A stretch of DNA of 64,000 nucleotides, taken from Paenibacillus pabuli. Its GTDB lineage: Bacteria; Bacillota; Bacilli; Paenibacillales; Paenibacillaceae. The stretch is from positions 4,340,001 through 4,404,000 of the forward strand of contig NZ_CP073714.1 of the NCBI RefSeq assembly GCF_023101145.1, read 5' to 3'. Below are positions 8,532-19,000 of this stretch, in pieces. Numbering within the stretch: position 1 is the stretch's first letter; each line of letters starts with the position of its first letter. Made by a program: the position numbers and the translations under genes. The notes under the pieces were generated by a model. It was not told the DNA's origin, did not search any database, and saw nothing but the letters and a program-made list of their open reading frames with translations.

Positions 8532-9545
8532 CTACCTTTCAACATCTAAGGCATGGTCTGACAGCGCCCGAAGCACCTCACCCTCGGTAAAAAGCGCTGT
8601 ATCGCCTTGAGTGGTATGGGCCAGCATCGCTGCTGCCGCTGCCATATTAACCGTCTGCTGCTGCGGATATCGCTGCAATTCCCCATGAATAACGGCGCTG
8701 GCAAAAGCATCGCCGGCACCGATCCGATCATACACCGGGAAGGTCAGCTTTCGAGAAAACAGAAACGTACCTTGATGATAGATATATCCTGTCAGAGAAT
8801 GCGTATGGTCAACGTTAATCTCTCGGTGGGTTCCCGCTACCGTTCCGATTCCGAAGCGCTTCACCACCTCGGGAATCGCTTGCTTCAACTGTGTTATTCT
8901 ATCATATTCTCCGGTTCCAATGCCAAGAATATACTGCGCATCCTTCTCATTCATCAGCACCAGGTCAGCAAGTTCCAGCAGTTCCTCATAATGCGGGCGG
9001 GCCTTGGCATAGCCATCCGTTCCCCATAACGCAGGACGGTAATTGCAGTCAAAAACAACCTTGCCTCCGGCACTTTTCACTTCCAAAGCAAGCCGCTTCA
9101 TCTGCTTGCGCACATTTTCATTCATAGCCAGCGTAATGCCGCATAGATGAAGAACATCGATTAGGGAGGCAAGAGCCTTCATATCATAATTGCCTGCCTC
9201 CGCGGTATTGAAGCTGCTCCCCAATCGGTCTGTGTAAGTGACTCTGCCAGGGCGTGCTCCAAAGCCTTTCTCCAAAAAGTACATCCCCAGTTGCTTGCCT
9301 CCCCGGCTAATTAATGAGGTATCTACCCCAAGCTTCCGCAGATAAGCAATAGCCGCTTCACCGACAGGGGTTTCCGGCAAAGTGGTAATAAGAGCACCGG
9401 TATGGCCGTATCCAGCCAATGCTGCCGTTACATTAACCCCGCTGCCGGAAAAAGAATAATCCAGCCTGCTGCTCTGGACCAGAGTTTCATAGCCCGGAAC
9501 CTGCAGCCGCATCATCACTTCACCAAAAGCCGCAATTCTAGGCAT
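8532..9545 (-). CDS. PfkB/ribokinase-family sugar kinase, probably 2-keto-3-deoxygluconate kinase
   Basis: Ribokinase-fold kinases phosphorylate small sugars or sugar acids with ATP. Both family signatures are seen: the N-terminal GEVMMRLQVP and SGSGVNVTAALAGYG, and the C-terminal DRIGAGDAFASAVIHG with the catalytic Asp of GAGD. The opening GEVMMRL and overall length (337 residues) match KdgK-type kinases. It overlaps the aldolase gene by eight bases, so translation is coupled. The neighbouring aldolase would need 2-keto-3-deoxy-6-phosphogluconate, which this kinase could supply; that substrate is inferred from context. A kinase for another hexose derivative is possible. Confidence 0.85.
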   Translation of the reverse strand: MPRIAAFGEVMMRLQVPGYETLVQSSRLDYSFSGSGVNVTAALAGYGHTGALITTLPETPVGEAAIAYLRKLGVDTSLISRGGKQLGMYFLEKGFGARPGRVTYTDRLGSSFNTAEAGNYDMKALASLIDVLHLCGITLAMNENVRKQMKRLALEVKSAGGKVVFDCNYRPALWGTDGYAKARPHYEELLELADLVLMNEKDAQYILGIGTGEYDRITQLKQAIPEVVKRFGIGTVAGTHREINVDHTHSLTGYIYHQGTFLFSRKLTFPVYDRIGAGDAFASAVIHGELQRYPQQQTVNMAAAAAMLAHTTQGDTALFTEGEVLRALSDHALDVER

Positions 9546-10293
9546 ACCGGTCCACCAGCGATTTCATCGTATCAAGCAATCTGACGACATCCTGGACGTT
9601 TGTACTTCCCGTCTGCTGATCAATAATAGATGAATACACATGCGGGATAACTTGCGGTACGCCGGCCTGAAGTGCAATTTCCAGAATGGGTCCGAAGTTA
9701 TCCAGGTCTATTCCGCCTGTCGGCTCCAATGCAAACCCAGCTTCTCCACAGGCCTTGGCCACCGCACGGTACTCCTCTTCCAGCTTAAGCCCCTGCATCG
9801 GATAATATTTGAGCGCATTGCCGCCCATATCACGAACCAGTGCAATAGCGGCCTGAACCGGAACTACGGCATGTGGAGTGGTCCCTGAACTGACGGGGCC
9901 GGTTGATATATTTACGTAGCCCGGTTGCCCGCACGGGGAGACCAGGCTGTTAATCCAGCTGTCTTTAGCTCCCAGATTGGCACGAGTTGTCCCCACCGCC
10001 GGAAAAACCTGATTGATGTGAGTTCCAGAATAACTTGCGGCAATCTCAGCTACAACAGCCGCTTGGCGGTTGTCACCTGCCCCGAGTCCGATGGATACGG
10101 CATCTTCTATAGCCTGACCGTATTCAGTCATGGCAACTGCTGCTTCCTCCGCCGTAGCATAATTTTTGGAGAGTACACCTATCAGCACATAACCCTCCGC
10201 AGCTTCGTACACATCCTTCGCATTCCCAATACTGCCAGCCAGTACATTAAGTGCGGCTCTATTCTTATATAAACGCTGCTGGATATTGCTCAT
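9538..10293 (-). CDS. dgaF: DgaF-like 2-dehydro-3-deoxy-phosphogluconate aldolase
   Basis: The 251-residue protein belongs to the KDGP aldolase family of which Salmonella DgaF is the characterised member. Family landmarks include SPCGQPGYVNISTGP, GNALKYYPMQGLKLEEEY and ALEPTGGIDLDNF, a TIM-barrel lyase unrelated in sequence to Eda. It would split KDPG to pyruvate and glyceraldehyde 3-phosphate. It begins four bases inside the end of the DgaE-like gene (ATGA overlap) and runs eight bases into the kinase, indicating tight coupling. The pairing with a DgaE-like lyase is the diagnostic arrangement of glucosaminate-type catabolism. Confidence 0.88.
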   Translation of the reverse strand: MSNIQQRLYKNRAALNVLAGSIGNAKDVYEAAEGYVLIGVLSKNYATAEEAAVAMTEYGQAIEDAVSIGLGAGDNRQAAVVAEIAASYSGTHINQVFPAVGTTRANLGAKDSWINSLVSPCGQPGYVNISTGPVSSGTTPHAVVPVQAAIALVRDMGGNALKYYPMQGLKLEEEYRAVAKACGEAGFALEPTGGIDLDNFGPILEIALQAGVPQVIPHVYSSIIDQQTGSTNVQDVVRLLDTMKSLVDRYA

Positions 10294-11399
10294 TTTTGTT
10301 TCCCCCCCACAATTTCATGTATTCTGCTGACAATAACCTGAAGATCATCCCCTTGAAGCGGTCTAGGGTCAATATCAAAATAACCCTGTTTAACACCGTA
10401 GTTCCGGGTGTATACAGCAATTACGCCATCACGCAGCTGATCATTAACATTTCTCGCATCCACCCCTGCAACAGAGGGATCAATCTGAATCCGCCCACGG
10501 AAAATGGCTCTGCCCGCTTCATCCTGAACGATCCGGACCGAAACTCCAGGAAGCACGGCTAGCGGCTGAAGAGCCTCCAACGCCTGCTTTTCCCGTTCAC
10601 TGTTATCGGTTTTGTCCTGGTATTCCTCCAAAGCCTGAAGCAGTCCGAAGGTGGTCTCTTTGCCAACCTTCATACTGCGGCCGATTCCGTGGAGTTGTAC
10701 CTTTAGCCACTCGACATATTTCTTTTTGCCGGCGACAATGCCGGAGGTAGGTCCTTCAATAGCTTTTGATCCGCTGTAAATCGCCAGATCCGAATACTGG
10801 ACGTATTTGCGTAAATCCTCTTCCGCTGCCGCATCAACAATCAGAGGCACCTCCCTGCGCTGCGCAACCTCCCAAGCCTCTTCCACAGAGATCATGTTCT
10901 TCTGCACGGCGTGATGGGACTTGACATAGAGAATGGCTGCAGTGCGTTCACCGATCGCCTGGTCAATATGCTCCTTGCGGCCTTCATTGGCATATCCAAC
11001 TTCCACTACCTGGCCTCCGCCTAGAAATACCATAGTTTCCACCGGTGCACCATACTGCACATTATGGCCCTTCAGCATAATAATCTCATTTTTCAGCACT
11101 GGCTCCTGATGAAGGTGAAGGCTGAGGCGCGGATCTCCAGCGGTCACCATGGCTGCTACGGACAGCGCAATGCCGCTGGATGCTGAGTTCACGACTACCG
11201 CCCCTTCCGAACCAAGCAGGCGTGCAATATAGTCTCCGGATTTGTCCACAAGATCCGCAATTTCCACATACTGCTGTCCGCCCTGCTTCATCGCCTCCAT
11301 GACCGAATCCGTTGGTGCGGAAACGCCAAGGATACTCATTCTCCCACTCGCATTAATAACACGTTTCAATCCATATCTAGCTTGTAATGAGTGATCCAT
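10290..11399 (-). CDS. dgaE: DgaE/SelA-like PLP-dependent ammonia lyase
   Basis: This PLP enzyme of the SelA-related family is represented by Salmonella DgaE, which converts D-glucosaminate 6-phosphate to KDPG and ammonia. Visible features are the glycine/serine-rich phosphate-binding stretch VVVNSASSGIALSVA, the cofactor aspartate in LIVDAAAEED, and the Schiff-base lysine in IYSGSKAIEGPTSG (Lys212 counted from the chosen start). ATG at 11399 follows AAAGGAG at nine bases; an upstream in-frame ATG at 11423 has no ribosome binding site. The gene overlaps the deacetylase by 23 bases and the aldolase by four. Because a kinase rather than a PTS lies in the operon, the lyase may act on the unphosphorylated acid; that is inference. 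Confidence 0.86.
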   Translation of the reverse strand: MDHSLQARYGLKRVINASGRMSILGVSAPTDSVMEAMKQGGQQYVEIADLVDKSGDYIARLLGSEGAVVVNSASSGIALSVAAMVTAGDPRLSLHLHQEPVLKNEIIMLKGHNVQYGAPVETMVFLGGGQVVEVGYANEGRKEHIDQAIGERTAAILYVKSHHAVQKNMISVEEAWEVAQRREVPLIVDAAAEEDLRKYVQYSDLAIYSGSKAIEGPTSGIVAGKKKYVEWLKVQLHGIGRSMKVGKETTFGLLQALEEYQDKTDNSEREKQALEALQPLAVLPGVSVRIVQDEAGRAIFRGRIQIDPSVAGVDARNVNDQLRDGVIAVYTRNYGVKQGYFDIDPRPLQGDDLQVIVSRIHEIVGGKQK

Positions 11400-12477
11400 T
11401 AGTAAAGACTCCTTTGGCTTCAATATAGTACTGCGCTACCCGGATATCGCCTTCCGAGTCCTTAAGCTGTTTCTCTCCTTTTTTTAGGGCAAACATAGTC
11501 AGGTTCGCCTGATGGCCCACCCGAATCTGTCCGAGCTCCGGCTTGCCGAGCCACGCCGCGGCACTGCTTGTAACCGCACGGATGACCTCTTCCAGACTGT
11601 AGCCGAGATACAAAAATTTCGTCAGCACATTGGATATACTGTACACTGGTCCGTTAAGACGGTTGCCCCGGTAAATATCCGTGCTGATGGTATTCAGCGC
11701 AATTCCTGCCGTTTTGGCCTGTTCCGCAACCCGGAAGGAGAAGCTCGCTGTGCCATGCCCCACATCCAGATGAACTCCTCGGGCAATGGCATCGAGCAGC
11801 CCTTGCAGGGGCGTACCGTCCTCGTGAAACAGATTGTTAGACTTGCCGTTAAGATAATGAGTGATTACATCGCCCGGCTGCAACAGCTCCAGCACTTCGG
11901 AGATTGAGGGTGGCGCAGAGCCGATATGCACCATAAGTGGAAGCTTTGTTTCTTCCGAAAGTGTACGTGCCAGCAAGAGTGGCTGTATGCCGCTGTCTTT
12001 GACAACACTTTGGCTGATACGAGCCTTCAGACCAACGATGAATTCAGGGTAGGACGCTGCCGCCTCCCGGGCCTTAGCCAGATCGATCCATTCCAACTGC
12101 GAAAGTTCATCTGTACGTTCAAGCCCGATCCTTGAAATATTCAACAGTGCAAACAGCTGTGTATCAGCTTTCAGGCTCGCGGTATACAGATCTCCGATCC
12201 GGTCTGCACCACGGCTCCCGGCATCCACCAGTGTCGTTACTCCCTGCTTCACCCCAATTTCGTCTATATCATCGCCATAGGGATTAAGCTCCGGCACAGC
12301 ATGCACATGGAGATCAATCCATCCGCTGGAGACATATAACCCGGAACAGTCTAACTCAGTCTCTCCTTCAACCTGGCCTGGCGGTGTAATGGCAGTGATA
12401 ATTCCGTCCTGAATGGAGATATCCATGATTCGCCCGTCGACAAGCTGCAAATTGCGCAGCACATTCTCTGTTCCCAT
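11377..12477 (-). CDS. Amidohydrolase/deacetylase-family metallohydrolase (EF_0837 type)
   Basis: The protein has the amidohydrolase-superfamily layout: beta-sandwich ends around a TIM barrel with the HxH metal motif (LHVHA, His57 and His59), a candidate carbamylated Lys151 (VGLKARIS), metal-ligand histidines in MVHIGSAP and ITHYLNGK, and the catalytic Asp in STDIYRG. This family commonly accompanies DgaE/DgaF-like genes, as in the Enterococcus EF_0837-0839 cluster. A deacetylation of an N-acetylated amino-sugar acid before the lyase step fits the context, but the natural substrate is not established. It is the first gene of the operon. ATG at 12477 has AAGGAG at nine bases. No signal peptide, so cytoplasmic. 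Confidence 0.84.
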   Translation of the reverse strand: MGTENVLRNLQLVDGRIMDISIQDGIITAITPPGQVEGETELDCSGLYVSSGWIDLHVHAVPELNPYGDDIDEIGVKQGVTTLVDAGSRGADRIGDLYTASLKADTQLFALLNISRIGLERTDELSQLEWIDLAKAREAAASYPEFIVGLKARISQSVVKDSGIQPLLLARTLSEETKLPLMVHIGSAPPSISEVLELLQPGDVITHYLNGKSNNLFHEDGTPLQGLLDAIARGVHLDVGHGTASFSFRVAEQAKTAGIALNTISTDIYRGNRLNGPVYSISNVLTKFLYLGYSLEEVIRAVTSSAAAWLGKPELGQIRVGHQANLTMFALKKGEKQLKDSEGDIRVAQYYIEAKGVFTNGSLITS

Positions 12478-12706
12478 TCATCCCATCTCCTTCTTTAACC
12501 CCGGTATACAGGCAAAATTCAAAAATTGATCAATGACATGAGACCCATACACCCCTATATTTAATAATAAACCTGACGAACTGCTCCATTCCAAAGATTA
12601 TAATGTTATAATGTTTATATTAGCACAAGTGTAATCCAGAAGAGAACAGTGAATTATGACCCCAAGATTTCTTATCCGAATATGTTAACACTGGAGGGAC
12701 TGCTTC
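12478..12706. promoter_or_regulatory. Divergent promoter region between the deacetylase operon and the AraC regulator
   Basis: This AT-rich stretch holds both promoters. Tandem TTATAATG units (about 12599-12616) supply -10-like TATAAT boxes for the rightward gene. A TTGATC...TATACC pair (about 12529 to 12503) is a loose match for the leftward operon. The sequence GGTATACAGG near 12504 could be part of a GntR operator. No clear cre was found. Confidence 0.35.
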
Positions 12707-15043
12707 ATGGCAAATCAGGCACTCAAGCCATCATTATTCAACAGATTCCGATTCAGCTGGAATCATTTCAAGTCAAGGCTTCTGCTAAAATATGCTTTTT
12801 CCTACATCCTGATATTTCTTATCCCGTTGACCGGTGTAACCATTTTTGTATATGAGAACGCTGTCAAAGGCCTGCGTGTAGAAATTGAACAATCCAATGT
12901 GAATCAGCTCAATCAAGTGAAGAGCACTATAGATACCCGTATGAAGGAGCTTCAGGAAATAGCGGGGAGAATCGCCTATGACAGGCATCTGACACCCTAT
13001 ATGGTAAAGCATCCCTACTACGGTCTGGAGGCGATTCAGACGTTGGCGAATTACAAAGCCAGCAGCAATATTGCTGAGGATCTGCTTCTTTATTTCCATG
13101 ACGATTCCAACATCTATTCTTACCGTGGTCTGGCTGATCTTCATGTCACCTTTGATACCTTCTATCAGTTCGAGCGATGGACTCCAGAAGAATTGCGACG
13201 GGATTTGAATGAAACCAAGCAGCCAATGGTGCGTCCCGCTGAAAATGTAACGGTCAATTCCCGCATGGATCCGATGCTCGTCATGCTTGTACCGATTAAA
13301 CCAAATGACCCGTTTCCATACGGGACTGTTGTCTATTTGATGAAAGAATCCAATCTTACGGGGGTCATGGATTCAATTTTGAGTGATTTCTCAGGGAGCA
13401 GCTATATTTTCGGTCCCTCTGGAGAGGTGTTGACCGCGAACAACCATGGCGTCAGCCTTCCCCAGAGCGAGCTCAAGAATTTATCCGCTCTGGAGCCAGG
13501 TATTCATAATCTGGAGCTGGACGGTGAACAATACTCCGTCGTTTCTGTACAATCCGAAGAAAATGGTTGGACGTATGTAACCACGATGCCAAGCTTCCAG
13601 TTCTTCAGCCGGGTCGCCCATGTCCAAACCCTGATTCTGATCGTCTTCTGTATCACGGTTATTACCGGCATAGCTGCCGCACTGCTGCTGGCCAAAAGGC
13701 AATACCATCCAATCCGGGACCTGATGGAATTCGCCAAGCTGAGAGGAAGCGGCACTGATGCGCCCAAGCTCCGCAATGAATGGGAATGGATTCGGCAGAC
13801 GCTCCACGATTACAGTGCCAGAATTGATCTTCAGGAGCCCTTTGTTCGCAACCAGTGCATGCTGCTGCTTCTCAAGCATGGCAAGCCGGACGATCCCGAA
13901 ATTGAGCAGATGATCCTCAGCACAGGCTTCAAGCTTCCTCAGGGACAAGGCTTCTATTTCTCAGCGATCTTATCCTGGGATGAAACTTTGCCCGGCGGCA
14001 AGTCCTGGCAGGAACGTCATCTGCTGCAGGAAATACTCAGCAATGTATGTCTCTCAGGTCCCGATGCACAAATCTTCGGTGTCGAATTCTCGGTCAAAGA
14101 CCAGTTTGCCCTGATTATTTCACTTCCTGGCGATGCGGACATGACGGTTCACAACCGTATGGAGCAGGTTATTGACGCCATTCAAGCGATAATCCGCGAA
14201 CACTCACAGCTGTCTCTGAGTATCGGTGTTGGTATGGCCTACAAAGACCTGGCTCTGCTTAACCAGTCCTTCATCGAAGCCGCTGCAGCTCTGGAGCACC
14301 GGATGATTCGGCGCACTGGGCAGGTAACGTATTTCGAACAGCTTGCAGAGCTGAATCCTGCCAATGCCGAGAGTTTCTGGATTCCGCGCAAATCCATGCT
14401 GAAGCTGGAACAGAGTCTGAAGCAGGGCAATGAATCGGTAACGGTTCAGATGATTGTGGATACGATTGACACGATTAAAGACGAGCCGCTGCAAGTCCAT
14501 CTGCTGCGCTGCATTTGCTTTGATTTGCTAAACGTTCTCCTTCGCACCGCCTCCGAGCTTGGAATGAATGAAGTGTTTGCCAATATACCGGAACTGACCT
14601 CATTTGAAACACTTGAAGAGCTGGAGAGCCGTCTGCTCTCCCTGGCCGCTGCCATTTGCGCACAGGTCGAGCGGAATACGGAAACAAGTGAATCATCATT
14701 AATGGATGACATTCTCGTTTATGTGGACCAGCAGTTCGCAGATTACACACTTAGCCTGGAGCATGTGGCGCTGAAGTTTGCCATATCGACCTCTTACTTA
14801 AGCCGGAGCTTCAAAGAAAAAACCGGCAGCAATTTCTCACAATATATTTGGCAGCGTCGTGTGGATGAGGTCATCCGGCTGCTGGAAAATACGAGCGCAC
14901 CACTCAAAGAAATTATTGAGCAGGTCGGTTATTTGGATGCGCCGAATTTTATCCGCAAGTTCAAAAAAGAAACCGGTCTGACGCCGGGACAGCACCGCAA
15001 GGAACATGCCTTGAAGGGGGCTGCTGCGAAAAGACCGGTTTAA
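12707..15043 (+). CDS. Membrane-bound AraC-family regulator with extracellular sensor
   Basis: The 778-residue protein joins an extracellular sensor to a DNA-binding domain in one chain. A first membrane helix (about residues 28-50) leads to a Cache-like outer region (about 50-295), then a second helix (LILIVFCITVITGIAAALLL). A long cytoplasmic linker follows, and an AraC-type double helix-turn-helix occupies about residues 675-770 (FAISTSYLSRSFKEKTG, VGYLDAPNFIRKFKKETG). Such regulators sit beside CUT1 importers in Paenibacillus and are thought to sense sugars outside the cell. GGAGGG lies eight bases before the ATG. It converges on the GH130 gene with ten bases between stops and is the likely activator of the mannoside operon to its right. 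Confidence 0.9.
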   Translation: MANQALKPSLFNRFRFSWNHFKSRLLLKYAFSYILIFLIPLTGVTIFVYENAVKGLRVEIEQSNVNQLNQVKSTIDTRMKELQEIAGRIAYDRHLTPYMVKHPYYGLEAIQTLANYKASSNIAEDLLLYFHDDSNIYSYRGLADLHVTFDTFYQFERWTPEELRRDLNETKQPMVRPAENVTVNSRMDPMLVMLVPIKPNDPFPYGTVVYLMKESNLTGVMDSILSDFSGSSYIFGPSGEVLTANNHGVSLPQSELKNLSALEPGIHNLELDGEQYSVVSVQSEENGWTYVTTMPSFQFFSRVAHVQTLILIVFCITVITGIAAALLLAKRQYHPIRDLMEFAKLRGSGTDAPKLRNEWEWIRQTLHDYSARIDLQEPFVRNQCMLLLLKHGKPDDPEIEQMILSTGFKLPQGQGFYFSAILSWDETLPGGKSWQERHLLQEILSNVCLSGPDAQIFGVEFSVKDQFALIISLPGDADMTVHNRMEQVIDAIQAIIREHSQLSLSIGVGMAYKDLALLNQSFIEAAAALEHRMIRRTGQVTYFEQLAELNPANAESFWIPRKSMLKLEQSLKQGNESVTVQMIVDTIDTIKDEPLQVHLLRCICFDLLNVLLRTASELGMNEVFANIPELTSFETLEELESRLLSLAAAICAQVERNTETSESSLMDDILVYVDQQFADYTLSLEHVALKFAISTSYLSRSFKEKTGSNFSQYIWQRRVDEVIRLLENTSAPLKEIIEQVGYLDAPNFIRKFKKETGLTPGQHRKEHALKGAAAKRPV

Positions 15044-15053
15044 GTTGGCGAAG

Positions 15054-16070
15054 CTACTTCGCTTCCTGGAGAATATGCTCTACCAGTTCATCCAGAGGAA
15101 CAGTTGCGAGCGCAATTGCCGTATCCGTTACCCCGTAATAGATATAGAGCAGCCCGTCTTTGACCACATTTCCGGTCGGAAAAATGACATTCGGAATTTG
15201 GAACCCGAATTTCTCGTAGTACGTCTCCGGTTCCATTATGAAATGATGTGTCCGGGCAATGATTTTCTCCGGCTGCTCCAAATCAAGCAGCATGGCCCCC
15301 ACACGGTAGACAATATCTTCATCGACGCCGTGATATAACACCAGCCAGCCCTTGTCCGTACGAATCGGGGGTGTAGAGCCTCCGATTTTCCGTGATTCCC
15401 AGGACAAGTTTCCAGCGGTTGCGAGCAGCTTGGGCTCTTCCCAGTTCACCAGATCCTCGGAGTAGGTAATCCACATGGCCGCTTTATCCGTGCCGTAGGC
15501 TTCTCCCACATATTCCTCGGGGCGGCGCAGCAGCACGAACTTGCCGCCTATTTTCTCGGGGAAAAGAATGTTGTCCCGGTCATTGATATCCAGAGGCGTT
15601 GTGTCTGCTACAAACTCCCAATCCAGCAAATTATCCGATTTCAGAATTGAGGACCGGGTCAGCCAATGTCCCTCCTCTTTCCCCCATCCATCCGGATATT
15701 CCGGAATGGAACGCATAGGGACGCCTGCTCCAGTAGGATAATAGCTCATAGCACAAGGACGTAAGGCGTAGTTCAGATAGAAGGTTCCGTCGATTTTGAC
15801 AATACGCGGGTCCTGGACACTACCATAAGGGAATCCCAGCATATCGGGCGTCACAATCGGTTCATCCTTTACATGTGTAAAGTTCACTCCGTCTTCACTC
15901 TCCAGCAAACCCAGGTAATTCTTGCATGGGGTCAGGGAGCCAGCGGTACGCTCAATCATATAAAATTTGCCGTTATCGATGATAACCGCAGGGTTGAAAA
16001 CTGTAACCTTGCGCCATTCATAGCCGCCCGGGACGACAATAGGATTATTCGGATGTCTTGTGATTTGCAT
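15054..16070 (-). CDS. GH130 beta-mannoside phosphorylase or hydrolase
   Basis: A five-bladed propeller enzyme of family GH130, most of which split beta-mannosidic bonds by phosphorolysis to give mannose 1-phosphate. The proton-donor Asp lies in VQDPRI (Asp87). Other family landmarks are DRDNILFPEKIGGKF, LLRRPEEY and LVLYHGVD. At 338 residues it has the usual length, with no signal peptide, so it acts in the cytoplasm. Whether it is a phosphorylase or one of the hydrolytic subgroups depends on phosphate-binding residues I cannot judge with certainty. It is the last gene of the operon, three bases after the GH38 gene. With GH38 and GH125 it could process the Man-beta-1,4-GlcNAc core of N-glycans or beta-mannosides. 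Confidence 0.88.
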   Translation of the reverse strand: MQITRHPNNPIVVPGGYEWRKVTVFNPAVIIDNGKFYMIERTAGSLTPCKNYLGLLESEDGVNFTHVKDEPIVTPDMLGFPYGSVQDPRIVKIDGTFYLNYALRPCAMSYYPTGAGVPMRSIPEYPDGWGKEEGHWLTRSSILKSDNLLDWEFVADTTPLDINDRDNILFPEKIGGKFVLLRRPEEYVGEAYGTDKAAMWITYSEDLVNWEEPKLLATAGNLSWESRKIGGSTPPIRTDKGWLVLYHGVDEDIVYRVGAMLLDLEQPEKIIARTHHFIMEPETYYEKFGFQIPNVIFPTGNVVKDGLLYIYYGVTDTAIALATVPLDELVEHILQEAK

Positions 16071-16072
16071 AT

Positions 16073-19000
16073 CTATTCCTCCTGCGATTCATGTTCGTGA
16101 TAGAGTTTGATCGTCTGGACCTCATACGGTTTAAAAGAAAGCGGAATCACTCCGCTGGAAGTCTCCACCGAACCAATCTCACTCTCCAGGAGATTGACCC
16201 GGGAGACGCGGATTTCCTCATCTTTCCAGTCCAGTACAGCTGTGTCTCTGCTGCCTGAAGATTCGTACAGCCGGACAATCGTTCCGCTTCCGTCCTCTGC
16301 ACTTTTAATTGTATCCAGCATCACATGGTTGCTTCTAAAGTCGAGCCAAGCATGAGTACTTGGATAGCGGCCGGAATGAGACTCTTCGCTGATCACCTGC
16401 AAGGGTTCATTCAGCACTGCCGCTTCCCGTACAACGTCCGCTTGCCGCCATTCCCCGGCGTGCGGATACACGGAATACGTAAATTGATGTTGCCCCTGGT
16501 CCGCATAGCGGTCTGGCCAGCGCGGCGAGCGCAGTAATGATAGGCGCAGTACACCGTCATGAATGTCATAGCCATATTTGCAGTCGTTCAGCAGGCTGAT
16601 GCCGTAGCCCCCCTCTGACAAGTCCGCCCAGCGATGGCCGCAGACCTCGAATTGCGCCTGTTCCCAACTGGTGTTTCGATGAGTGGGACGTTCCAGCGCT
16701 CCAAACGGAATCTCATACGTCGCCTTCACAGCCACAATATCCACCGGAAAAGCAGTCTTAAGCAGCTTGTGCTCCTCCCTCCATGTAACGCTAGTCCGGA
16801 AATCCACCCTCCGGCTGTACCGGGGCAGAATAATCTCCTGCTCAATCAGGGACTCATTCAGCTGCCAGCTGAACTTCAGCACTGTCAGCATAGGTCCGCT
16901 GGTGATGACCCGTCGCTCCAGCAGCTTTGCCTTGCCTGCAGGCTGCTGTTCATAACGCGGGTCCAGATCCCAGGCATCCCATAATGGCGGGGTATCATGA
17001 TAGAACTGCAGTTGATTGCCAGTCTGGCCGGCCTGAAGAATCTCCCGGCCGGCGCTTTTGTCATACCAGCGGCTAATTTCTCCGTCATCATTAAACATAA
17101 GAATGTAATGCTCTGTCTCCCATTGCTTCTGAAAAGCGTCTTTGATAACAGGATCCTCCTGCTGCTTACGCGGCTCTTCTGGCTCCCGCAACCAAATTGT
17201 TCGGCAGCCAAAGGCTGGGACATTGCGAACCGAGATAGCCAATGTGAAACTGCTGCCGTCTTCATCCGGGTTCCAGCATTCACTCTCCAGCAGGCCATCT
17301 TCATCGAACGCCTGCAGTGTAGCCAAACTTTGGTCCACCTGAAGGTGGATCAGCTCCGTTCGCTCCCAGCCTAAACTGTTGAAAACCACATAAGGGCGGC
17401 CTTCGCCTGATGTATCCACTGCACTTGCCAAAGTATGGAGTGAGGTGTCCAACACCTGCTGCCCCAAACGGAAGATTTCGGCGTATTGCTCCCGCGACGT
17501 GATGTAGACCTCCGGAATGGAAGTGCCGGGAATAATGTCATGAAACTGGTTAAGCAGCAGCAGCTTCCATCCTTCGGCAAGCTCCTGAGCTTGCGGCTGT
17601 AAAGGCTTCGCAATACCACTCTGCTCCACGAAAACGCTCCAGATCTCCGCTTGCCGGTATAAGACCTCTGCCTTGCGGTTGCTTCGCTTATTAAAGGCGT
17701 GAGTCGTGAACGTGCCCCGATGAAGCTCCAGATAGAGATCGCCATGCCATGCTGGAAGCTCCGGCTGACGTAAGCCGATCTCCGAGAAAAAAGCCTCCGC
17801 AGTTGAGAATTTGCTGACAGGCTGACCGGGTGCCAGATCGGTGCGAGCCACATACTCCAGCATTTCATGGGTGACGCCACCTCCACCATCGCCATGACCA
17901 TAGAGCAGCATCAACTCATCATGCTGATCTTTCTGAGCATGAGCCTGCCAGTGCTCATGAACATCCTTCGGATGGGTATTCTCATTAACCCCATGGTTCT
18001 GATAGGCTACGATCTTCGTTCCATCAATGCCGACCCAGTGGAACAGCGTATGAGGAAAGGGATTGGTATCATTCCAGCCCAGTTTGGTCGTCATAAAATA
18101 ATCAATGCCCGCTTGCTTAAGCAGCTGCGGCAGAGAAGCACAATAGCCAAAAGTATCGGGCAGCCACTCAATTGTGGAGCGTTTACCGAATTCCTTCATA
18201 TAGAAATCCTGGCCATACAGCATCTGGCGCACCAGTGATTCTCCCCCGGGGATGTTCAAGTCTGGCTCTACCCACATGCCTCCGACCAGTTCCCACCGTC
18301 CTTCAGCGATCCGTTCCTTGATCCGCCCGTACAGCTGCGGATAATGTTCCTTGGCAAAGGCATAGAGCTGAGGCTGGCTTTGGGAATACCTGAATTCCGG
18401 ATACTTGTCCATTAAAGTACAGACCGTGGAGAAGGTCCGGCTGACTTTTCGCACGGTTTCCCGGACCGGCCATAGCCAGGCAACGTCGATATGAGACTGG
18501 CCTACCATGTGCATCGTTCCTGGAGACAGCCCCTCTGGCCTGTCCGCCGCAGCTTCAGCCCGCAGCTGCTTTTCAGCCGCTGCGACAGCGCTGCCGTCAA
18601 GGATCACCTGCTCCTTCATGTAGATCGTGTCCATCACCCGCTCCAATGCTTTCCCGCTACGAACACGGCGCATATCCGCTTCTGGCAGCAGCAAGGCAGC
18701 TTCATGCACGGTTTTCACCGTATGCAGCAGACTGTATACGTGAGGATTCACATGCACAAGAATGATTTCAATCCCTTCCAGCGGTGACTTGATCACTGCC
18801 TGGCGGTTGAGCGGATCCTCCGGTTCCGGCACCGGATCATACAGTTCGATGTCCAGTTGAAGCTCTTCACCCGCAGTCCTGGATGGCAGCGGAATGAACC
18901 AGTGATTGCTGTCCAGTCCATGATATGGCTCTCCATTAATTTTCAAGAGGCCCTCTCCTCGGCCCATGTAGAGCAGTGCAGCCTCGTCCGGCGGCCAGTG

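Noticed and set aside
13481..13948. 155-codon minus-strand frame inside the AraC regulator
   Set aside because: A shadow of a well-supported gene on the plus strand, with no features of its own.
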